Shown piece by piece: positions 23,194 to 34,514 of a stretch of DNA of 64,000 bases (positions within the stretch are counted from its first letter, which is position 1; every line of letters begins with the position of its first letter). The notes beneath the pieces were generated by a model. The model had not been told where the DNA came from. It ran no database searches and saw only the letters and a program-made list of their open reading frames with translations. The stretch spans positions 2,226,307-2,290,306 of the forward strand of contig CM056724.1 in the NCBI GenBank assembly GCA_029844215.1. Reading direction: 5' to 3'. This DNA is from Przewalskia tangutica (Eukaryota > Streptophyta > Magnoliopsida > Solanales > Solanaceae). Made by a program: the position numbers and the translations under genes.

Positions 23194-26100
23194 TGTTGAC
23201 ACCCAATTTTGACCCTCCCGTCCAGCCATTAACCATAAAATTACACTAATTTTGTAAAATAATTTTTTAGGATTTTTATAATAAAATACAACAATAAAAC
23301 ATTAAATACAGGCATAAATAAATAATTTAATAATGGCATCGCGTCTTACGTAGAGTTTTAAACACTTAGAGTCTCGCGCCCGCATTAACTAACTTTAAGC
23401 TTTGTCGTAATTCTTAAATAATTAATAAATGCATAAAATAAATAATTTAGCGATAACGTCGTGTCAGGTAGCATAGCCGCATTTATTAGTAATCATTTGT
23501 AATTTAAAATCAATTTTAATCTGATATATGCATTTAATAGCACCGCATTTATAAAGCTTTAAACGATTCTTAAATATCGTACTTGCATTCGGCATTTAAG
23601 TAATTTAATATAAACTCAATGCAATTTTAATTTAACTTCGCAATAATGCATAACAATAAGATTTTAAATAATAGCGTCGCATTCTAAAGTATTAAGCATT
23701 AATTAAATAACGCGCCCGCATTTAGCACCTAAATAATTAGACTAATGTAGCACCTAGATAATTATAATAAAGCACCTAATTAATTTAATCACATTTGTTA
23801 ATTAATTAATAATACACTTACCTAGAATTAACTAGCTAACTAATTAATTAACTCCTAGAATTAAATACCTAATTAAAAGACTAATTAAACTAACTCCCTA
23901 ACTAATTAAGGGCTACCCATTTCAGCACAAATACCCTGGCCCAAACCCAACCTCAAGCCCGGTTCCTACAAAATCTTATTTCCCTTCCCCCGCAAGCCCT
24001 ATCACTTCCTTATCAGCAGCCCTTTACCCTCACTTCATCTCCTCAAACAAAACCTAACGAAACCCTAGCAGCCTAAGACATCCGCGCTCGCCCCATCGCC
24101 GCACCTTCCCTGCCGTGATTCTCGCCTGAGAATCCGGCGAATCGAACCCAAATCTTCCTCCTTTCTCCAACGATTGCTTACCATAACCAGCACCCAAATC
24201 CCTTCAAATCAGGACCCGTTCGAATCACACAAGATTAGTACAAATCTCGTCGAATCAAGCACAAGAATCAGCCTTTATTTACTTACCAACATTAGAACCT
24301 AGAGTTAGGCTATATAACGCACATGCAATAGACATTCGAGGGGAGAGCTCAGTTGGGGTAGCAATCGACGGGACACCCCTAGCAGCAGTCAAACACAGAG
24401 CTGATTAGGGGGAAGCGTGATATCGTGGTGCACAAACGATATCACAGATAGGAGAGAGCTCGGGAAGCGCCACATAGCAATTTAGGGCATATCTGAGAGC
24501 TCGGGAGAGATTCGAAATCGGGGCACCCAAACCGATATGCATCGATTTGCATCCCCTAGCGGCGATCGTCGATTGAGCACGCGAGGCGTAACATCCAAAA
24601 ACAATAGAAGAACCAGCAGTGATACACATTTCAGAATAAAAGCACAATTTTAGTAGCCAACCATTCTCGCAAAACCCTTCCTTTTCCACTGCATTAGCAA
24701 GCCTTCCGAGCGGACCGACGACTTGATACGCTGGCCCGGTTCGCTGCCCGGAGAAGGTAAAACCATTACCCTTTCAGTCTTAATGTTGTTCAATATCAGT
24801 ATGTAAAATATGACTCTGTGCAACTATTTGAGTATGGTTGAATCAATATTTACAATTGCATGTGCTTTGCAAATCACTGAACCTGCTTAGTTAATACTAG
24901 CTGTTATTGACACTTTCAACTGAGGTGTTAATGTGGAATCGTGCTGAATATATGGCTTAGATTTAGGCAGTATGACCTGCGGAGTATTAAGTCGACACAT
25001 TGTCTGATGCTAGTCTTAACTAAATGAGATTTTGGATGCTTGCCGATTATGTTAGAGTCAGAATCATGTCTTACTTTGCTACCCTTCTTAATTGGTTCAC
25101 CCTAGTAAGACGTTAGTATTTACAAGATATGATAGTCAAATCCGCTATATGACTTGTGAGCTCCTAACCTTACTGTGTGTCATCTGGTTGCGTATTCAGA
25201 AATCTAAAATATAAGTCCAATCTTCGTGTTGTTAGGAATACATCTTATCGAGTCTCATGCTATATGTGTGTTGTTGGCATCAATGCATTTGTTCCCGCAT
25301 GCCCTACTTTTGTTGTACCTGAATATGGTTTAAGCACGGTGTACCACCTGCTCATCCTAACAAGGATTATCCTTTCTTTGATAATGTGAATAACTGCACC
25401 CATATTCGTGTCTCTGTTATTGCTAAACAATTACGCCGCAGCGAGATTCTAATCATGTTTAGACTATCTCGTGAGTATGTGCTTTATTTTTTAAAATCTG
25501 CTATTTGGGGCAGACTGTATGAACTAGCCAAGTGTGTGAAGTCTTCCTCATGTGCTATTTAAATAAAACCAACTGCATCAACCTTGTTCTAAGCATTATA
25601 CTTGCTTAGAAAAATTGCTAAATGATAAATACACTGGATAATCGTATACCTTTGTCTAAATTAGCTATGTCGTCATTTACCTCGTATGTAATGGGGTGTT
25701 GTTTGGATAGGATTTGTCATAACATGCTAAAATTCTTGGAGAATATGTGTCATTTCCTTTGGCTAAGTCATCCATTTGAAGCTACCTGCTGGTTCCCCTG
25801 CTTAAAATTTAAATATGTTAAGATGCTCTCATTTTCCTTCTTAAATAACTGAACATGAGAATGCTGGAATTTTGTCTTTCATTTTATAACTATCCTATAT
25901 CTAATCCATCAAGAGCATATGTACATATTTCTAACACACATACAGTATACACGAGAGCTCAATACTACAGCAGTTTTTTTAGGCATTCGGTGTGTATTTT
26001 GGGTCTGTTTTTTTTATTACAATGTGTGTGCTGATTGGCCTTAATTATCGGGTTCGTTGAGGCCCATTGCTTGTCCACATAGTTTCTTATATCTTGCAGT

Positions 26101-27804
26101 CCATTAATTCAAAACTGTTATGGGCCCAACTGTTATTCCAAATTGCCGGAACACAAAATGATTCAAATATGTGAAATACTTGCTTACTATTCAATAAAAT
26201 TTTGAACGTGTACTAATCCTTATCTTTCTTTATTTTTACATGGCATGCATCGGAGCAAAATAAAAAGTCTCACGGCGAGACTCATCGCAAGCCATTTCAA
26301 ATGGCAACCCGCATCCGCGTTCGCATTCCCGCTTCAGAAACTCCTAGAAAACAAATAGGACGTCGTCATCCGCGTAAAGAGCACTCTTAAATCCCATCCT
26401 CTTTACTCACTATTCATTCATTTACCTGATTATTGTAATTTAATTACTCTATTTCTGTAATATTTAGGATATCTAGAACAATTAAGTTTCAAACATATAA
26501 GGTGGGGAAGTAATTCATAATCAGAAATGCACTTCTACTTTATTTGTCCTTTAGGACTGTTGAGCATGCCTAAATGCAGAAAGCGATTTAAATGATTTAA
26601 CTTGCATCATAAAACCAACATTTTGTTTCTTATTAAAATACAGATCTCTCCTAAACTCTCAAAAATCGTCTTAAAGCATTTTATATAATATTACGCGCAG
26701 GTTAAGCAAGATTAATTTAGCTAGTAGCATACCTAACTAAATAACCTTTGCATAAATACATAATTAATCCGTAAAGCACCTTCCTAGCATTCTTTAGCAT
26801 TTCTAGCCCTTTTTAGCACTTTTAATCACCCTTTAGCATTTAACACCTTTAGCACATTCCGTCCTTAATATTTTAGCACCTCGTAGCATTCTTTTGTACT
26901 TTAGTATATTAGCACTACTTTCAGCACTTTAGCTTTAGCATTTTTAGCACCTCTTTTAGCATTTTGCACTTTTAGCACCTTTATTTTTAGCACCTTTTAC
27001 TTTCAAAATTAATCTTTAGCACTCTTAAGCACCTTTAGCCTTTAGCCCCTCTTAGCACTTTTAGCACCTTAAATATGCTAGCACTCCTTTTGCACCTTTT
27101 GACGCCTTTCTTTTTAAGCTTTCTAAGCATGTTTTAAAACTTTAGCATTTTTTAGCATTTTTAACCTTTTAGCACTATTAATATTTTAGCACCCTAGCAC
27201 CACTTTGTTTACACTTAGCACTTTTAAATTGCTAGCACTTTTGTTAAGCGTCCTTAACCTTTAATATTTTAGCATCTTTTAGACTTAAGCACCTTTAAAC
27301 ATTTTAACATTTTTAGCATTTATTTTATCTCCTAACATTTTATTAAGCAAGAGGAGCTTTATTTTGCATTTTTTAAATATAATAATTACCCTAGGTTTGG
27401 CAGGACAACCGCAAGTTAGCGGATCTTAGAGGGTGCCTAACCCCTTCCCTCTAGATTAATAAAGAACTCTTACCCAGAATCTCACTAGGTTTAGCAGACC
27501 ATTAAAATGGAGTTAATGTTTTACTTCAAACTAGTTAAACATTTAGGTGTCCTAATTCACCCAAATTAATTAGGTGGCGACTCCGCGAACCCTTGGCATT
27601 CTAGCAACCCTTTAGCATTTTAGCACCCTTTTAAACTTTAGCATCTTTTTACACCTTTTAGCACCTTTTAATATTTAGCAACATCTTTAACATTTTTAGC
27701 ATTCCTTTTGCACTTTTTAGCACTTTATTTATTTTCTAACATTTGCATTTTGAGCAGGGTTCGCTATTTTAGAAAAAATGCCGCGGCCGAAAAAGGGCGC
27801 GACA
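23194..27804 (+). mobile_element. Second Ogre/Tat-type LTR, complete, inside the 3' LTR
   Basis: It starts TGTTGACACCCAATTTTGAC and ends GGGCGCGACA, 4,611 bp. It has a TATATAA box near 24,311, the GC-rich island near 24,712-24,760, the MITE-free hairpin block near 26,266, and a long TTTTAGCAC-rich tract (26,780-27,340). The two flanks (ACATC before, GAAAG after) do not match, so it is not a simple solo-LTR insertion. The right side was altered when the inverted segment 27,808-28,556 was joined. Confidence 0.75.
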
Positions 27805-28556
27805 GAAAGGGTAGCAAAGTAAGACATGATTCTGACTCTAACATAATCGGCAAGCATCCAAAATCTCATTTAGTTAAGACTAGCATCAGACAATGTGTCG
27901 ACTTAATACTCCGCAGGTCATACTGCCTAAATCTAAGCCATATATTCAGCACGATTCCACATTAACACCTCAGTTGAAAGTGTCAATAACAGCTAGTATT
28001 AACTAAGCAGGTTCAGTGATTTGCAAAGCACAGGCAATTGTAAATATTGATTCAACCATACTCAAATAGTTGCACAGAGAGTCATATTTTACATACTGAT
28101 ATTGAACAACATTAAGACTGAAAGGGTAATGGTTTTACCTTCTCCGGGCAGCGAACCGGGGCAGCGTATCAAGTCGTCGGTCCGCTCGGAAGGCTTGCTA
28201 ATGCAGTGGAAAAGGAAGGGTTTTGCGAGAATGGTTGGCTACTAAAATTGTGCTTTTATTCTGAAATGTGTATCACTGCTGGTTCTTCTATTGTTTTTCG
28301 GATGTTCTGCCCTACTGTGCTCTGAATCGATGACTGCTGCTAGGGGATGCAAATCGATGCATATCGGTTTTGGGTGCCCCCGATTTCTGAATCTCTCCCT
28401 GAGCTCTCTCGTATATGCCCTAAATTGCTATGTGGCTGCTCCTGAGCTCTCTCCTATCTGTGATATCGTTTGTGCACCACGATATCACGCTTCCCCCTAA
28501 TCAGCTCTGTGTTTGACTGCTGCTAGGGGTGTCCCGTCGATTGCTACCCCAACTGA
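24348..28556. repeat. 750-bp inverted repeat (arms 24,348-25,095 and 27,808-28,556)
   Basis: The right arm is the reverse complement of the left with a small number of substitutions and indels. It includes the inverted GC-rich LTR island (TTTACCTTCTCCGGGCAGCG near 28,136) and the GAGCTCTC-rich leader. The right arm begins four bases after the LTR end at 27,804. About 2.7 kb separates the arms. Confidence 0.9.
26780..27340. repeat. TTTTAGCAC low-complexity tract
   Basis: Imperfect, frameless repetition of TTTTAGCAYY/CTTTTAGCA. Shorter versions lie at the same LTR position at 17,160-17,310, 27,590-27,740, 29,765-29,910 and 57,230-57,330. Confidence 0.8.
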
Positions 28557-28575
28557 GCAACTTATAGAAGGATGT

Positions 28576-29973
28576 GTTTGAGATTTAATTCTCAGAGGGG
28601 CTACTGGTTTTCTCCTTAAAAAGGGGTCATTTAACCTTTCCAGCTGCATTTCCCTTCTAGAGAATAATAAAGTCCCTTCCCATATGTATGTTCGGCAGGG
28701 GGGCTAAGCTCATTTGGCTCAGTGCTTATTATCTCTCTTATTATTTGCCTATTCTTGCAATAACTCTTATTATTTGCTTATTCTTGTAGCAGTCACAGTT
28801 TGCTGCATATGTGCACTTAGATTTTATGATCCCATAATTTTGGGCATTTACTAATCCTTATCCTTTTCTTATTTTTACATGGCACGCACCGGAGCAAATA
28901 AAGAGTCTCACGGCGAGACTCATCTTGAGCTACTTCAAAAGAAGGCGCGTTTATGTGCATTCATCTCGCATAGAAATTCCAAATCGTGGCGAAAGGACAT
29001 CGCCATTCTTCGAGTCATCCCTTTTATTTATATCCTCCTTCATTCATTCGTTGTAATTATTTGCCTAACATTTACCCTTAACATTAATATATTTAGAATA
29101 GTTTGAGCTTGGGTCGTCATAGTAAGGGATTTAACATTAGAAATTTACGTGCCCTCTAAACCATTTTAGCTTAAGTTATAATTAAACCATTTAGTCGCAT
29201 AATTACTCATGTAGGCTAGACATTGTTCTTTTGTCATTAAATCTTAACTTGCATAATTAATCACGTAGCTAGGATATTATTTTAACATCCCTAAACCACT
29301 TGCTATAAAATCCGTATATAAATCTTATTTTTTATATAGTAAGGAACCCCCTTAAGCATATGGGATACTAATTAAGGTAGGCCAATATATACATTTAGTC
29401 AATAAATCCACTTTGCATCACCTATTTTACATAAACAATAAATGCACACTTTAAAACTTTATTTTTATAGCATTAGTTTCTGGACTTTTATCAACATGCC
29501 TACTTTTATAAAATATTCAAGCATCTTTTATATTTTCAAAACACGCATTCTTAGCATAAATAATTAACCCTAGGTTTGAGCGGACAAATGAGTTAGCGGA
29601 TCCTTTGTGGTGCCCGACCCTTCCCTTTAGGATAATAAAGAATCCTTACCCAGAATCTCATTAAAGTTTAGCAGATCATTAAATGGAGTTAATGTTTTAC
29701 TTTAAACTAGTTAAACATTTAGGTGTCCTAATTCACCCAAACTAATTAGGTGGCGGCTCCGCGAACCCTTTTTGCACTTTTAGCACCCCTTTTAGCATTT
29801 TAGCACCCTTTTAAACTTTAGCCTTTTTTTTGCAATTTTAGCATACCTTTTAGCATTTTTTTTTAAAACCTTTAAGCCTTTTTAATTATTTAGCATTTTC
29901 TATTTTTATTTTCTAACCTTTTATTTGAGCAGGAGTTTAGAAAATAATGTCGCGGTCGAAAAAGGGCGCGACA
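28576..29973 (+). mobile_element. 3' LTR of the nested element, right portion
   Basis: It matches 15,957-17,366 of the 5' LTR closely (TGTTTGAGATTTAATTCTCA through GGGCGCGACA) and so is the tail of the outer 3' LTR. About 640 bp present in the 5' LTR (15,318-15,956) is missing between the two portions. GTATC follows at 29,974-29,978. Confidence 0.8.
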
Positions 29974-30239
29974 GTATCAGTTAGAGGCTTCACACTAGTG
30001 TTATGCCATGAGTACTGAGACATGAGAAGCCAATATCGCCTCGGCTGCGGTCGACTCGCCTTGCCAGTGAAAGACTCAAAGACACTATGCATTCTCATCT
30101 TTATATTGTTCTTTTAACTTTCATCCTTGCCCATATATTTCGTCTCACTTATCATGGAGGCCTCAAAATCGGCGGTCCTTCATCGGCCTAGGTGTAGTAT
30201 CGTGTTCAAATCAGCCAATTTTGATCAAGAGTAACAATC
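29974..30239. other. CACTA right arm, unassigned
   Basis: Sequence of the CACTA element resumes here after the GTATC duplication. No domain was recognised. Confidence 0.4.
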
Positions 30240-30860
30240 TGTTCTTGTAACAGAAATAGCAGCAGTAGCTGTTCTAAAAATCAGGCAGTACACAGGTTAA
30301 AATGTGGCCAAAATGCAACAGATATTTAGTTCAAAATGCAACAGCTGTGTGACTCAAAACATAGCAGCAACTGACACAAATTTGACCAAGAAAACACAGC
30401 AATAATTTGGCCTCAAATCTGCCTAAAGTGCAGCAGTAGTTTGGCCAAAAACAACAGTGATTTCAACCCAAAATATCACTGAAATGCAGTAGCAAAATGG
30501 CGACAAGTATAGCAGCAATCAACCCATAAAAATACAGCAAATTTTATCCCATAAATACAGCAGCAAATGGCCCAAAACTCAGCTGTCATTTAGGCCTCAA
30601 ATCTGCCTAAAATATAGCAGATTGTTTCTCGAAACACAGTAACAAATTTGCTCAGAATTGCAGCGATCCATCTCAAAACGCAACATCTATTTTCCTCAAA
30701 GTACAACAGTAGTTTGCACCCATATGCAGTAGCTAAAAGGCTCAAAATGTGCCATCCTTCAACCTCAAAAAAAGCAGCAATCAATTTGCAATAAAATACA
30801 GTAAAATGGCAACTCATTTAACACAATAGGGCAGCAACTGAAAGCATCAGTTTATGTAGC
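30240..30860. repeat. Degenerate minisatellite in the CACTA element
   Basis: Roughly 30-bp units of the pattern AAAATRCAGCAGYAATTTGGCCTC recur with heavy variation. The minus-strand open frame through it (30,590-30,817) is low-complexity and not supported as a gene. Confidence 0.6.
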
Positions 30861-31384
30861 ATAGTGACTCAATCGACAAACAAGAATGTTCATAAAGACT
30901 CACCAAATGCAGCATAGACATGCCATTGTGTGTTATGAAGATATACTGAATTTGGATTCTCGAGAGCCACAATATCCAGTCCTGTCTGATCAATGTTATG
31001 TATACAACCTTCAACTAATACTCTTTTTCCATCAAATAATTACTCTAGTATTAACATTCATCCCCAAAATTAAGAAAATAATAGAAGAAAGCTTCAGTAT
31101 TCACATGATTGATTTCTCCCTTGTCTATTGACTATTATTCTTAAACGAGAGAAAATTCATGTTCCATTGTCCTCTAAGTTGTCAAGAATTAACTTAAAAA
31201 GTAAAGTTTTGGCATTCTCATGGACTCTGTAGGATTAGCGATGAAAATTGTTTATCTTTCAATTATTTTTTTCACTTTGAAAATCAGCGTTTTGACATAA
31301 AAAAAATCGTATTTGAAATATAGAAAACACCTAAAATATTTTTTTCACTTTCAATATATATATATATAAGATTGCACGAATTAC

Positions 31385-31723
31385 CAGTGGACACATTCTC
31401 AAGCAAATAGCCCTCCAGCGACCTATTAATTAGGTGTTCCTGGAACTTTTCATGGTACTCAGTCATGGTGGCATACAAAATTATCTCCTTCTTACGAGGA
31501 AGCATTTTCTCAACATCCACTTTCATCCTCCGTAGAAGAAAAAGGCGTAATATCGCATGGAGTTTTGCCACAATCTGTAATTATCACATTTTGAAAAATG
31601 ATAAATGTTTTGAAATGGAAAGAAATGGTTATAATATTAGAAAATAATCATACTTGTGCTCTCCTTTTTTCTTCCATCTCTTCTTTTTCGGCTTCATTGT
31701 TGCACTTCCCCGAAAGATCAAAC
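31385..31723 (-). pseudogene. Captured DDM1-like SNF2 ATPase fragment (two exons)
   Basis: The minus-strand exon 31,654-31,723 reads FDLSGKCNNEAEKEEMEEK then RRAQ. A GT..AG intron (31,575-31,653) follows, and exon 31,385-31,574 reads IVAKLHAILRLFLLRRMK, VDVEKMLPRKKEIILYATMT and EYHEKFQEHLINRSLE, ending at a GT donor (31,384-31,383). This order and wording match the plant DDM1/LSH-type chromatin remodeller between the two helicase lobes, including the LHAILRPF-LLRRMK and LPRKKEI signatures. DDM1 normally slides nucleosomes so that DNA methyltransferases reach heterochromatin and silence transposons. Only about 86 codons remain, without the Walker A, DEGH or helicase C-terminal motifs, so the piece has no ATPase function. 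The retained intron shows capture at DNA level rather than from mRNA. It lies inside the CACTA termini. Confidence 0.75.
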
Positions 31724-33059
31724 CTGATATATAAATAAAATAGACCACATAATATATTACACACTAAAATTCTTCATGATTGTCACATTCACTGGAGTTT
31801 ATATATGAACAAAATTGGGGGGTGATTAAAACAGTGGCAGATCCTATATTTGATACTCCTGCAACGTGCAACTTCATATACTGATAGACAAAGTTCAACA
31901 AATCATACCCTATGAAATCTGAATAGAATCGGTATAATTACTTCAATACAGGTGACAACTCTTTTCTTTACTCAGGGCACCAAAAATACAGGACTAGACA
32001 GACAAATCAGATGAAGGTGAAGAAGAATTTGGTGTGCAACTTTTGCAAAAACAAAAGACGTGAGCAGATAAATACAAATCAAAATTATATAACAATTATA
32101 ATAACACGTCTAAGCAGTCATAAGAAAGCTGGGATGTTGACGCAACAAATCTAATTCGACCTTTACCTTAGCACAACTAAGACGGGTCATATTTTTGGTT
32201 GCTGCATCAACACAAATGGGTCTACTGGCCGAAAAAAGTGAAACTGAAATTCGGCAACTGTTGTGATGCGTGGTAGGGTGTATGTCGAAGAGTATGATAA
32301 GACGAAACCAATGGTACCTCCCACTCCCGTCGACGATGCCTGTGCTGGCCGGAAAAAACCCAAAACGTGATCGGAAAAACGAAATGGTCGACCGGACGTT
32401 TGGGTAAGAACTGAAGGTCGAGGTTAGGTGCAAAATGTCGGGAAGGTGACGGGGAATCTACTGAACCTAGCCTCGACCCGTCGACTCTAGCTGTGGTGGC
32501 CGTAAAAGTCGACGCGGCGGCTAGGATTTATGTTGAAATCGATTTTGTCGATTTGGAGTTTGGGGATGAATTGAAGCTTGTGGGTGGTATAGAAAGAACG
32601 GCTAAGTGATGGTGGTCACGATGGTGTTACTCACCTCCGTCGATTCTAGTCTAGTTCGCCGGAAAAAGCAAAAAACCAATCGGAAAATTGGGCAGTTTTT
32701 CGATCTGAAATTGATGGCATTGTAGGTTGAATCGATGGACGTGGTTGTTATGGAAATGACGGGCTAGATGAGATGAAACTTTTGGTATAAGCCTCGTCTA
32801 CGGTGGGTTAGTGGTTTGGTCGGAATCCGCGTTTGAATGCCGGAATCACTGTTCACGCCGAAAATCACTCAAATTGAGAGAATTTCGGGGTTTTTTGGGT
32901 TAGCAAATTGGAAGAATTTTAGGTTTGGGTTTTGGAGTTTTTTTGGGAAAAGGGAGTTAGATATGAAGAAAATGTTTAAAATTAGAATCGGATTTAGAAA
33001 TAAAATGAGTCGGGTCGGGTATATATTATTTATAAAAAAATAAAATAAAATTTGTATTA
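31724..33059. other. CACTA right arm, no coding domain recognised
   Basis: No transposase motif was identified. Diverged repeats of a GCCGGAAAAA..ATCGGAAAA module (near 32,349 and 32,660) give the 32.1-33.0 kb part a leader-like character. Further DDM1-like exons were sought on the minus strand and not found. Confidence 0.4.
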
Positions 33060-33251
33060 TAAAAACCGTCACAAACACATGTGACAGTTAAATTAACCGT
33101 CACACCACTGTCACAAAGCTGTGACGGTTAAATTAACCGTCACACCACTGGCACAAATTTGTGACGGTTAAAAAAATCGTCACAAAGTCCTAAAACCGTC
33201 ATAACGTGTGACGATTTTTAAAACTGTCACTGTAGGTCTTGTTTTGTAGTG
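33060..33251 (-). repeat. CACTA right terminal and subterminal repeats
   Basis: Five or more AACCGTCAC/GTGACGGTT units alternate in orientation before the terminus TTGTTTTGTAGTG. This mirrors the left end. Confidence 0.8.
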
Positions 33252-33946
33252 TGTTAAGGTTGTAATTAAAATAAGGTAAAGTAATTACAGCTGTTAGCTT
33301 CACTATAAAAAAAGCAACTATTATAAGGTTGAAAAAACAGAATGACACCTGGATAAGAGAGTAGATAAATAATGTCTTGAGCCAACAAGTAACCTTTATT
33401 GTAAGTGGACTCATAATTTTTAAGAATGAAAAGTTATTTGCAAGTGGCTACTTTTATGAGTTTCACTTCCTATGTTTTTGGCACATCTGATCTGACCAAA
33501 TATTAGAAGTATATGTCATTCTTTTTATAATTGAGAATTTTTCTAAGGTCAATAATGCACAGTTTGAAATTCTACGAAAAATGGACCCGTCTCCCTATCA
33601 GTTTTTGTTAATAAAAAATAATCGTCATCGTGAAATTTTAATTTTACGGGTGAAACCTAATGGAATAGAAGCTGTAAGACCTTCTAAAGGACAGGAAAAG
33701 ACTTCAAAACAAGAAAACACAAGTACACCGTCGTTCATCAACCTATAAAAGAAAAAGAAAACGTCTGATGATTGCTTCTTATGAAGAAATTTGAGATAGT
33801 AAAACTTCTATTGTTTTCGCGGCAACCAAAAGGATTACTCAATTTTAGGGTCATATTTAACTATCTCTGTTGAAGAGGAATATGTTATACACTTTTTGAA
33901 ACATTTGAATAAATGTTAAAATAAATATTAGATAACTAAAAAAGAG
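33252..33946. other. Intergenic, right flank of the CACTA element
   Basis: It begins with the TGT target duplication. AT-rich, with no gene or element recognised. Confidence 0.5.
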
Positions 33947-34514
33947 ATTCTCACCCTTTGGTAAACCATTAATTAGTTGCAAAATTATCTTTATTTTTGA
34001 AATTGGAGTGCCCACACTAGATAGTTGATCGGCAATTAATTTCAATTGTTTACAATACTCGGACATATTAGCAGGAGTTATTAAGACGGGTATTGTTAAA
34101 TTGTTCCTCCACATATACGACACGTGTATGTTTGTTGTCTTGAAAAATTTCTTCTAGTCTTGTCCATAAGTCGTGTGCCGAAACATCTGTCTTCATAATA
34201 ATATAAAGATCCTTGGATATGGTGTCATAAATCCCTTGTTTGACGATTGCATCAAGTCGTTTCCACGTTGTGTTGTCGACGCAGGGCGGACGGAGCGTGG
34301 TGGCATCAATGTGATCAAGAACATTGTAGGCGCAAACATGTATTTGAAATAACTCAATTCACGAAGAGTATTGTCCATCTTCCTGATCAAGAATCAAATG
34401 AATAAAGTTTTTTATGTTTGTCACGACAAACGCCGGATGAAATGTGTTGGGAGAGGAGGAGGGAGGAGGATGTGTGACGTCTTGTGTGGAAGAGGATGAT
34501 TCGGGAGAAGCCAT
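33947..34514 (-). pseudogene. Truncated Ty1/copia gag (UBN2 type)
   Basis: The minus strand from ATG at 34,514 reads MASPESSSSTQDVTHPPPSS, then FHPAFVVTNIKNFI and DQEDGQYSS, followed by an in-frame TGA where the paralogous gag at 40,273 has a tryptophan. Other frames continue with MFAPTMFLITLM, ISKDLY and MSEYCKQLKLIADQLSSVG, then IILQLINGLPKG at 33,947. The same blocks, in order, form the first half of gag in the copia element 35,915-47,373. It stops at GGGTGAGAAT, a possible splice donor, and no pol follows. It is a decayed gag-only remnant; the 5' side (34,515-34,570) resembles a leader. Confidence 0.7.

Larger units (their letters stand above)
12578..29973 (+). mobile_element. Nested Ogre/Tat-like LTR retrotransposon composite
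   Basis: The element starts with TGTTGACACCCAATTTTGAC and ends with GGGCGCGACA. Both sides carry GTATC (12,573-12,577 and 29,974-29,978), a 5-bp TSD. Its 5' LTR ends at 17,366 and is followed by a tRNA-Arg primer site. The interior is about 4 kb, with only a gag fragment and tandem arrays, and the 3' LTR starts at 21,356. No protease, RT, RNase H or integrase was seen, so it is non-autonomous. Both LTRs are rearranged: the 5' one contains inverted LTR and gag pieces, and the 3' one contains an entire second LTR plus an inverted copy of part of it. Confidence 0.8.
11362..33251. mobile_element. CACTA (CMC) DNA transposon, split by a nested retroelement
   Basis: The left end is CACTACAAAAAAAAGTACTT with ACAGTGACGGTT just inside. 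The right end, reverse-complemented, is CACTACAAAACAAGACCTA with ACAGTGACAGTT just inside. Three-base duplications TGT flank both ends (11,359-11,361 and 33,252-33,254), as is standard for CACTA elements. Without the nested insert at 12,578-29,973 the element is about 4.5 kb. It holds a Ulp1-type protease relic on the left and a captured DDM1-like gene piece on the right. No TNP1/TNP2 transposase domain was recognised, so it is probably non-autonomous. Confidence 0.85.

Noticed and set aside
24405..24689. Mirror frames at 24,405-24,689 (minus) and 28,291-28,500 (plus)
   Set aside because: They are the two arms of the same inverted LTR segment, not two genes.
23194..27804. Simple solo-LTR insertion
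   Set aside because: The flanks ACATC and GAAAG do not match and an inverted segment is attached, so it is described as part of a rearrangement.
30886..31131. Additional DDM1 exons right after the captured piece
   Set aside because: Neither strand shows helicase C-terminal motifs; the supported exons are only those at 31,385-31,723.
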